Assembly: GCA_037447655.1 (NCBI GenBank)
Contig: JBBHKE010002777.1
Span: 1-64,000, forward strand
Origin: Zygnema cylindricum
Taxonomy: Eukaryota > Streptophyta > Zygnematophyceae > Zygnematales > Zygnemataceae
DNA length: 64,000 bases
Reading direction: 5' to 3'
A program made the position numbers and the translations under genes. Each line of letters begins with the position of its first letter. Position 1 is the stretch's first letter. The notes beneath the pieces are model-generated. The model did not search any database, was not told the origin of the DNA, and saw only the letters and a program-made list of their open reading frames with translations. Shown piece by piece: positions 55,581 through 64,000 of this stretch.

Positions 55581-57116
55581 GGGGCCCCACCCTTTAGGGT
55601 GCCCATCTTCAATCGATCTGATTTCATCTATTTGGAAGCCATGATGAAAGGGTCTTTATGCGAAAAACAATAGTGGGGTATTGTTAGTGGACAAATGAAA
55701 CGTCCACCTCAAGGAACTCCACCAGGGTTTGGTGGAATCTGGTTTTCAAGAGGAGCATCTGCCGCAGCAGAGGAGGCAGACGATGGGGACCCCAATGTGT
55801 GCGAAAATGGGAATGAGAAGGAGACACCTCTTACTCTTTTTGCCATGGCACCCAGAGCGACGGCCGTGAAGACCATGGAGAACGATACCCAAATGTGGGA
55901 AGACACTAACATGGCTACCAAAAACTCCATTCTAAGACACCTCACTCAAGCTTTAGCAATCCCCCACCTTCACGCTTACACGGCCGAGGAGTTGTGGGAG
56001 AGTTTGGTGGAGATCTATAGAGCATGTACTATGAGCTCCACTTCGCTGAGACAAAGTTGGGGAATTATAATTACAAAGGGGCAAAGATATTAGACTACTG
56101 TAACGATCTCTCTTGTTTGTATATGGAGATGGAGAATTCTGGGTGGATTGGTACAATGAAGATGAAAGTCAACACTCTCATCTTGAAGTTACCCGACGAG
56201 TATGAAAACATAGTGTACCGAGTGCTGGAAATGACTGACTTCTCATGGAAATGAAACACAGTGGTCAAGATGATATTAGTACAGAAGAACACAATTGATA
56301 TTAGGAGAGGGGTAAAGAGCATTCAAGCTCTAGCAGCAAGAGCAAACCGGTGAGAGAAGGATCCAAAGAAACCGTACAAAGGAGAGAGAGATCGGTCTGG
56401 AGGACCGAGCCCCCCAAAGGATCTTTGTCACTTTTGCAAAAAACGGGGACACTTCATAGCGGTTTGTGTTAAGTTGTCGGAGCTGAGGCTCAAAGAGAAC
56501 CGTGGAGGGAGTTCTTTTAGAGGAAAGAAAAAGACACTTGTGGTCACAAAGGTGAAAGGTGAGACCGAGGACGAGTCCTCCGATGAGGAGGATGGGGAGC
56601 TTCTTCTTGACGAGATTTTGGAGGAGAAGGAGATCCCTCGGAAACAAAAGTGAGCTCTTGGAGCGATTCGAGAAGCTCCACAAAAAGAATGGATCAGTGA
56701 ATCAGGTGCATCCATGCATATGTGTAGTGATAAGCATCACTTTACTAAGATAAGAAAGATCCCTACTGGAGAGATAGAGTATAGGGATGGGAGTGTAGTT
56801 ACCACAAATCTAGTGGGGTCGGTAGATCTGAAAGAATTAGTGGAGGGTAAGACTTCTATACTCACTTTCTTAGATGTACTCTATATTCCTGAGCTGAGTA
56901 AATATCTTATCTCTACGTTTGTGTTAGATGACAAAGAGTTTAATACCTTCACTAGAAAGGGAGTCTTTACAACTAAGTATGAGGATGAAGTCTATTTTAC
57001 GGGAGATAAGGGTAACTAAAGAATGTTTAGGCTTAACCTGAGTAATGAAAAGAAGAATGCTTCTTATGTTGGTGTTCCAAAGTTGATGATTTGGCATAAG
57101 AGGTTGGGGCATGTGG
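55581..57116 (+). pseudogene. Family-A-related gag, protease and pre-integrase, interrupted
   Basis: Gag opens right at the LTR edge as PPFRVPIFNRSDFIYLEAMM; the expected Met codon is gone (GGGGCCCC in place of ATGGGCCC). The core at 55695-56093 (KETPLTLFAMAPRATAVK, LRHLTQALAIPHLHAYTAEE) and 56024-56254 is frameshifted. The knuckle CHFCKKRGHFIAVC (about 56427-56468) is intact. The protease motif reads WISESGASMHMC (about 56690), with Glu in place of the catalytic Asp. Pre-integrase continues through 56714-57019 (EIEYRDGSVVTTNLVGSVDL) to MIWHKRLGHV, where the minus-strand element at 57117 breaks it. Confidence 0.85.
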
Positions 57117-58059
57117 TGAAACTCTGTGACCTCCATTGGTCCACAGAATGTCCAACTTATATGAAGCCTCTAGGAAAATATTTGCACTTTTGAATTTGGC
57201 AATGAATAAGTGACACCCTGCACGCAAAAACTCTGACCCACTACACCCATGTGTAGCCTGGACTCCCCTGAGTGCGCAGCAAAAAGAATCACTGAATTTG
57301 CTCACCTGAGCATTAAGTTATGGCTGACCAAATTTGGTCTATAAACACAGGTGCACTCTGGGAGAGAGACTGAAAAACCAAAAATATTCTAAGTCCTAAG
57401 CTACCTCTCTAAACCTATTACTAAGTTACTCGACCAATCATATGATTGTAAAGTACAAAAAGGAACAAAAACCAGTGTACTTCTTGTACGGCCATAGTAC
57501 GGCATGGCCGGTCCTTGACGCGTGTCAGTTCCGAAGCCGTAGTTGCTCCTCTCGTAATATCCGCTGTCCAACCATATATTGCCACGTGTCATCTGCCGAC
57601 ATCTTGTCCGGAAACCGCCAAACTTCTATTGCGGCATTCCGGCTCCCAAGTGAGTCTTCTATCACATCAGAACATTTGATTTCGTCCGTCGAAATTACAT
57701 GCTGATTCGGATATTTCGTGCGTTCCGATTTTGTGCGAACCGGTATGTCGCGTAATTTGTTTAAAGGAAATATCCAGCGCCGTACGTCATTAGATATATA
57801 TCGCGTCATATACGTGTATCATTCCTCAAATACCTATTGGATAAGGCGCACGGCTAGTCTGTACAGCGGTCATCCAGAGGACGTTGGATCAATTCCCACA
57901 AGTGGTAGACTGTGTTTTGCAAAAACAATACTAATGATCTACTTGTCTCTTTAGCTGCTAGAGGCAGCCATGGCTGCCTGCAGGTCCTCAGTGACTACGA
58001 CAAGTATGAAGGCTGCAGTAAGGTCATAAGAGAGACTACAAAAAACCTCTTTTTCAACA
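57117..58059 (-). mobile_element. 3' LTR of nested family-A element, minus orientation
   Basis: TGAAACTCTGTGACC...CTTTTTCAACA, 943 bp, next to a good polypurine tract (complement of CTCCCCTTATTTTCTAG). It carries GCCACGTGTC (about 57581) and GTACGGCCATAGTACGGC (about 57487), and a weak tRNA-like block at 57840-57915. It sits at the point where the host element at 54667-57116 breaks off. Confidence 0.85.
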
Positions 58060-60552
58060 CTCCCCTTATTTTCTAGTATATCTTTTGCTTCAGTCCACGC
58101 TTCTCCCTACAAAATACCAATTTAGGAGAAGGAACCGGTTTCGTCATCATATCTGCTACCATCTCACCATCTGGTCTATATTCCAAACTAATGATTTTAT
58201 TCTCAACTTTCTCCCTAACAAAGCTCAAACGAATATCCATGTGTTTTGCTTTAAAATGATGCTTAGGGTTTGATGCAATTGCAATCGCAACTTGATTATC
58301 ACAAAATATCTTTTGTACTCCATTCTTCATGCATCCTAATTCTTGAAGCAAAGATTTCACCCACATTTATTCTATCACTGCAAAACAAGAGGCCATATAC
58401 TCAGCCTCCATAGTGGACTAAGCAATCACCTTTTGTTGCTTAAAGCTCCAACAACAAGCCCCATTCCCAACATACAACACAAACCCAGAAGTACACCTCC
58501 TCATCGGAGCATCCCCATAACTGGCATCACTCAAAGGAGTGATGTCAGTGTTATCCCCACCCAGATGCAACCACAAATCTCTCTTTTCTACCAAATACCG
58601 CATGACCCTTTTGGCCGCTTCCCAATCTTTTTTCCTAGGATCATTCAGACTCCTGCTTAATACTCCCAAAGCTGCAGCTATATCAGGACGAGTACAATTC
58701 ATAAAGTAGATCAAACTACCGACAACTTGTCTGTACGGAATAGTTTGCATGAACTTGTTTTCCTCAAGTCCTAGGTCATTATCCAAGATCAAGACTCCCT
58801 CCTCTGACCTCCGCTCATTTCCCTTCTTTAAGTCCATTGGAGTCGTACAACTATTTGTTTTTTCCATTTGAAATTTTTCAAGTATATTCCTTATTGCTTC
58901 CTTTTGAGTTAGTCCAATTGTTTTCTTTTCTCTATCCCTCTCCATGTGAATTCCCAAAATGTACTTTGCCTCCCCCAAATCTTTCATTTCAAATCTACTC
59001 TTTAGATCCATTTTCAATCTTTTAATTTACACCATTGATTTACTCAAAACAAGCAAATCATCAACATATATGACAATGAAAATTATACCTTCCTCATCCT
59101 CAAATAAGTAGATGGAATGATCCGAACTGATTCGGATAAATCCCAAACTTGTCAAAAACCCGTCCAGCTTTTTGTTCAATTGGCGTGGAGCTTGCTTTAG
59201 TCCATAAAGGGACTTTATCAAACTGCACACCTTGCTTTCTTCTCCTTTCTCCACAAATCCTTCCGGTTGTCGCATGAAGATCTCTTCTTTCAACTCTCCG
59301 TGTAAGAAAGCGGTTTTGATGTCAATCTGGTGCACTTCCATGTCTTCCGCTGCCACGAGACTTAGTAGAATCCGGACGGAGGGGAATATAACAACTAGAG
59401 CAAAAGTCTCCTTATAATCGATTCCCTCCTTCTGTGTGAACCCCTTTGCCACTAATCTAGCTTTGTATCGCTCGATAGTGTTATTTGGATTGACCTTCAA
59501 CTTAAACACCCACTTGCACCCTATTGGTTTTCTATCCGGAGGACAATCCACCAACTCGCAAGTGTTTGCTTCCATAATGGAAGCCATCTCATCATTAATA
59601 GCCGTCACCCATCTACCACCTTTCGGACTATTAATTGCTTCTGAGTAAGTTTGGGGTTCGCTCAAATGTGATAGCTTAGTTACCTTGTTGTTCATTTGTC
59701 TCTCTTGATGTCTCTTGCTGCTTCTCCTTCCTCCTTCAAATTCCGACGCTAGGATGGAGGGTAATCTCGGGTTCCTCCGAACAACTTCACCTTCTCCCTT
59801 GTCCGTGGAGTCCATCTCCGGTCGTTCATCGTCTATTTCCTATATTTCCTCGTTTTCTTCCTCGGTTTGAATCGGAAGTTGTGACTCCAAAAGAGGGTCA
59901 CTCTCGGTCAATTTTTTCTCTTCCTCTGCATGGTCAGGCTGAACCGGAGTTCGGTTAGTAGAATCTGCATCTAACTCACTTTTGGATTCAATTCCAATTA
60001 TGACCGGTTTAGTGTACTTAAAGGGATCTATGGATTTTCCTTCATCCATAGCTACCAAGTGTTTTACTAGAATTATGTCTTCTCTTCCGAAATCATAAAC
60101 TCTATACCCTTTTACGTTTTCATCATACCCAAGCAAGTATCCCGACTTTCCTCTAGCATCTAACTTCCAATCAAATTTTTATGTGTTTAAACTAAACACT
60201 TGACTTCCAAACATCTTTAAGTGTGATATGTTAGGTTTTCTTCCGGTCCATCTTTCATAAGGTGTTTGACCTTTTACAGATGAGGTAAGGACTCTATTTC
60301 TGAGATAGTTAGCACAATTCATAGCTTCTGCCCAAAAACTTTTATTTATCTTTTTATCCGTCAATATACTACGGGCACTATCTCTTAATGTCCGATTTAG
60401 TCTCTCGGCTACACCATTTTGTTCTGGGATCTTTGGGACAATCTTTTGGTGTTGAACCCCTTCCTCTTTCAAGTAATCCTCAAACTCTTTAGAAGTGAAT
60501 TCCCCCCCATTATCACTTCTCACTCTCTTTATAGGTGTCTCATGAAGCTTTT
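58060..60552 (-). pseudogene. Family-A nested element: integrase C half, RT, RNase H
   Basis: Minus-strand frames in order: 60523-60179 integrase with RSDNGGEFTSKEFEDYL (second catalytic Asp) and PEQNGVAERLNRTLRD (catalytic Glu), FWAEAMNCANYLRNR; 60136-59840 linker; 59815-59027 RT with WELVDCPP-like, GIDYKETFALVVIFPSV, QIDIKTAFLHGELKEEI, SLYGLKQAPRQLNKKL and IVIYVDDLLVL (YVDD active site); a TAA then precedes 59017-58418 (DLGEAKYILGIHMERDREKK, MNCTRPDIAAALGVLSRSL). RNase H ends in 58366-58073 (FCDNQVAIAI, HMDIRLSFVREKV). Only a few stops and indels, the best-preserved family-A pol here. The integrase continues beyond the inserted LTR at 61716. Confidence 0.85.
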
Positions 60553-61715
60553 TGAAACTCTGAGACCTCCATTGGCCCTCAGAGTATGCAGATCCGAAAG
60601 AACGCTAATCTAGATAGTGCCGACTCCAAGTTGATATAAACCCAAATGACTGACCCCTTTACAGTCAGAACCCCAATATAGATTCACCCATGTGAAATAA
60701 CACTTTCTGTGTGCTCAGTTTCACCACAGAATGCAAAGTTAGAATATGAGATTTAGACACATTCACCCACTTTGACTTTCCCTTAGAAATACCGCCACCC
60801 AGATAGACAAAAATTCTGACCGACTACAACCCCTGAGTCCGCAGCAAAAAGAATCACTGAAAATGGTGAAGTAAATTGATAGTTATGGCTTCCCAAAGTT
60901 AGTCATTTATACAAGGTGCTCTCTCAGAGAGAGGGTCCTATCTACCAAATTTTTCTAAGTCCTATCTCCCTCTAAAACTCTATCTACTGAAGTATGGCAC
61001 CAATCAAATTACTGTGTCGTATAGAAAAGTACAGGTGTCGGTGTACTTTCTGTACGGCCATCGCACGACATGGCCAAAATGTCGACACATGTCATCTCCA
61101 GATTCGTTCACGTAATCCTCGGAGATGCCGCGATCCAATGTCATTTTGCCACGTGTCATCCTATGTGGCGATGACCACAAACCGGCGAAATTTTCTTCCG
61201 CGATCTCGGCATCCTTTTCGGCCGTCCGATCAAAACAAGTTTTCGATCGTAGCCGTCATAAATACATGCGCTGTATTTCTTTCGTGTTCGAAACAAATGT
61301 CGGTATCCGTTTCAAATACATTAAACCGTACTCCGTACTATCTATAGCTGTATATATGCACTACGTATATATTTCCAGTTAAATGATAAATTATACGTGT
61401 AACTAATTAAATAATTATCAAACCTTATATGTTTTAATACCAGCGCTAGACTAAACGGTTAATGCTATAGGCTATGTTTGATTGACAGACGGCAGGTACC
61501 AGGATCAATTCCTGGGTCCGTCAACTAACTTTTGGTAAGTCTACCTAATTTACCCCATGTCTCCTCTAGAGAGCTTAGGCAGCCATGGCTCTAGCTCCCT
61601 ATCCAGCCTTCAGTGACTACAACAAGTGTGAGGGCTTAGAGAGGGGAGTTAGAGGCAGACTGCCTCTGCCTTTTTCTATCCTATTACAGACATAGAAAAT
61701 ACACAAATTTCCACA
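60553..61715 (-). mobile_element. Solo LTR inserted in integrase, with 5-bp target duplication
   Basis: TGAAACTCTGAGACC...AAATTTCCACA, 1163 bp, flanked by CTTTT on both sides (60548-60552 and 61716-61720). Removing LTR and one CTTTT rejoins the integrase frame across the site. It is family A by its start, GTACGGCCATCGCACGAC block and GCCACGTGTC (about 61149), but about 200 bp longer than the surrounding element's LTR, so it belongs to a different subfamily. It contains a tRNA-like module. Confidence 0.95.
61443..61525 (+). promoter_or_regulatory. tRNA-like module with perfect T-arm, antisense to its LTR
   Basis: CCAGG-ATCAATT-CCTGG (61499-61515) is a perfect 5-bp T-stem with 7-base loop, following an AAACGGTTAATGC D-arm-like part. 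The sequence differs from the module at 30010-30093, so different LTR subfamilies carry different or strongly diverged tRNA-derived modules at the same place. Confidence 0.5.
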
Positions 61716-63624
61716 CTTTTCACTCCATGATGTATATTCCTTAAAATCAGCCGAGGCTTCAGATTTGTTTTTCAAGAAATATACTCTAGAGTATCTAGAC
61801 CAATCATCAGTGATAGTAAGCATAAATCTTTTTCCTCTTACTGATGGCACTTTGGCGGGTCCCCATATGTCAATGTGAACCAAATCTAAATCTTTTTTAC
61901 CTTTATATGTTGCGGCTTTTGGAAAAGGCAACCTGTGAGCTTTTCCATGAGCACACCCACTACAATCATCCAAAGTCTCATTATCTCCAAAATGTATGCC
62001 CTTAACTACACCCATTTTCTTCATTTCTTTTAATCTGTCTAGATGCACATGTCCCAATCTTTTATGCCACATCATCAAATCATCACTTACACCAGCATAG
62101 TAAACTCCCGTCTTTCCATTACTCAAATTCAGCCTTAACATTCTTTGGCTACCCTTTTCAGATGTGAAGTAAACTTCATTCTCATAGCTAGCAACAAAGA
62201 CTCCTTTCTTAGCACTAGTCTCAAAACCCTTATCATCTAAGACCGACGTAGAGATAAGATTCTTGTTCAACTCTGGGATAAAAAGAACATCAGAGAAAGT
62301 GACTATGGATTCCTTTACATCAACCAAGACTCTCAAATCCACAGATCCCACTAAATTAGTGGTGACTATTCTCCCATCCCTATACTCTATCTCTACAGTA
62401 GGGATCTTTCTCATTTTGGTAAACAATGGTTTTTCTCTTCACATATGCATAGAGGCTCCTGAATCAATAATCCATCCTTTTTTGAAGATCTTCTCTTACT
62501 CCACCGAAATATCAATTTTGCCTCCTTGGAATCTTCGGCTCACCTTTCACCTTCAGCTCCTCGTTGAGGAGGAGTTCTCCATCATCCTCATCGGAGTCCT
62601 CTCCGATGACTTGTGTTGCCACAAATGCCTTCTTTTTCTTTGCGGCTGGTTTTCCGAGCTGTTCCTCCTTCAATCTCAATTATGTCAGTTTAGTACACTC
62701 CGCCATGTAATGTCCCGACTTCTTACAAAAGTGACAAAGCCCCTTCGGAGGCCTCGATCTAAATCCTTCTGATTGATTTCCTCTTCCCCCTCCACCAAAG
62801 TTTCCGTAAGGTTTCTTGGAATCTTTATCTCCCCAATTAGTTCCAGCAGCCAATGTTTGAACACTCTTTCCTCCTCTCCGAATCTTAATTGTGTTTTCCC
62901 GCACCAAAATCATTCCCACAACAGAGTTCTAGATCCATCGATGATCTGGCAAGTCCTGACCCTGTTAACAATGTTTTCAAAATCAACTGGGAGTTTCATC
63001 AACAAAGTATTCACCTTCTCTTTCTCGGTCTCCCTCTTCCCTGCACTCTCTAACTCTATAAATAACCTGGCCAAGTAATTACAAAAATCTAACATCTTTC
63101 CCCCTTTGTACCCATAAGCCTGTACCTACTGATCTGCCAGCTTCTGCTGTTGAATCGTACCACTCTTGTAAATGTTGACAAGAGCCTCCCACAACTCGTC
63201 CGCCCTATCCATATGAAGATGAGGTGTAGCCACTGCCTGGGTGAGACGCCAGAGAATAAAATGAGTCGCCACGGTATTGTTGAAATCCCAGATCTCACTA
63301 TCTATAGCCTCGGTTTTCTGAACACCTGCTGCCAAAACCGATCCAGTAGGCATCGGTGTAAGTTTTTCTTTCCCCTTCTCCTTCCCTATGTCCGACACGA
63401 TGCTCTCTCCAACATCCTCTTCCACCTCTGCCCCCGCAGATCCCCGTGTGAACCGAGATCCTCCAAACCTTAGTGGAACTCCCAAATTTGAGGATGGCCG
63501 ACGCACACGACCACTCACAATGCCCCATAGCCGTTTTTCAACTAGTGCACCTCTTATCATGGTTTCCCAATAAATGAACCCTGTTCCATTAAAAATGGGC
63601 ACCCTAGAGGGTGGGCCCATAACC
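61716..63624 (-). pseudogene. Family-A nested element: gag, protease, pre-integrase, integrase N half
   Basis: Gag opens at the ATG 63620-63618 (MGPPSRVPIFNGTGFIYWE), five bases from the LTR edge, and the frame is also open upstream to an ATG inside the LTR (63644). Gag continues to 63126, then in other frames via 63095-62910 to the knuckle CHFCKKSGHYMAEC (62919-62680 frame), intact. Protease WIIDSGASMHM is intact (about 62480-62450), followed by a stop. Frame 62426-61617 has the pre-integrase zinc region (WHKRLGHVHLDRLKEM, CSGCAHGKAHRLPF) and integrase VHIDIWGPAKVPSV with the first catalytic Asp. The frame runs into the solo LTR at EYTSWSEK. Confidence 0.85.
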
Positions 63625-64000
63625 CGTAATTCTGTGACTTCCATTGGTACAGAGAATGTCCAGCTTATGTGAAGCCTCTGGGATAGTATATGCACTTTTG
63701 ACTTTGACAATGAATAAATCCCACCCTGGGACGCAAAAACTCTGACCAACTACACCCCTGTGTAGCCTAGACTCCCCTGAGTCCGTAGCAAAAAGAATCG
63801 CTGAATTTGCTCACCTGGGCATTAAGTTATGGCTGACCAAAGTTGGTCCATAAATACAGGTGCTCTCTGGGAGAGAGGCTGAAAAACCGAAAAATATTCT
63901 AAGTCCTAAGCTACCTCTCTAAACCTATCTTTAAGGTACAGGACCAATCATATTACTGTAAAGTACAAGAAGGTACAAGTACTTCTGTACTTCTTGTACG
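63625..64000 (-). mobile_element. 5' LTR of nested family-A element, partial at window end
   Basis: Begins CGTAATTCTGTGACTTCC (family start TGTAATTC with T to C) directly beside the gag start and runs beyond the window. It aligns with 57117 onward: CAGCTTATGTGAAGCCTC, GACTCCCCTGAGTCCG, and the GTACTTCTGTACTTCTTGTACG block at the end. Confidence 0.85.

Overview
The window looks like intergenic and intronic DNA of a land plant nuclear genome. It is AT-rich and loaded with Ty1/copia LTR retrotransposons of plant type. It also carries leucine-rich-repeat (LRR) genes whose repeats sit one per 72-nt exon with phase-2 introns, an architecture known from plant LRR receptor genes. An LRR end cap followed by an EGF-like module suggests a non-seed plant (bryophyte or lycophyte grade). 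That placement is inference.

Layout. 1-13.7 kb is a nest of degenerate copia elements of family A (LTRs of about 0.94-1.15 kb) plus one older plus-strand copia of another lineage (5.35-7.97 kb), with a ~100-bp tandem repeat at 2.1-2.6 kb. 14.2-20.9 kb holds LRR gene 2 on the minus strand: a signal-peptide exon (20875-20779), an LRR N-cap exon (20654-20543), then five 72-nt LRR exons spread through AT-rich introns that are themselves duplicated. Its 3' end is not seen. 21-34 kb is mostly gene-free, with tandem repeats, a long polypurine tract, a solo family-A LTR (29252-30299) and a truncated family-B copia (31.5-32.3 kb). 34.0-42.4 kb holds the 3' part of LRR gene 1, also minus strand: two 72-nt LRR exons, an end-cap/EGF-like exon, a proline-rich exon and a terminal exon of eleven HPPGVGK heptads, all joined by compatible splice phases. 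One of its introns carries a 2.24-kb hAT-like element that itself contains an 835-bp nested hAT-like element; both have 8-bp target duplications.

42.96-54.25 kb is a tandem family-B copia array, LTR-internal-LTR-internal-LTR on the minus strand, sharing the middle LTR. The central 2.5 kb of its two internal copies is almost identical while the flanks differ clearly. 54.7-64 kb is a second nest: a plus-strand family-A relative broken in its pre-integrase domain by a minus-strand family-A element, whose integrase is in turn broken by a solo LTR with a perfect 5-bp target duplication.

Every retrotransposon copy carries stops, frameshifts or deletions. The most interesting parts are the two LRR genes, missed by single-frame ORF calling because they are spliced, and the tRNA-like modules lying antisense in family-A LTRs. 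No rRNA, CRISPR array or bacterial-type signal was seen.
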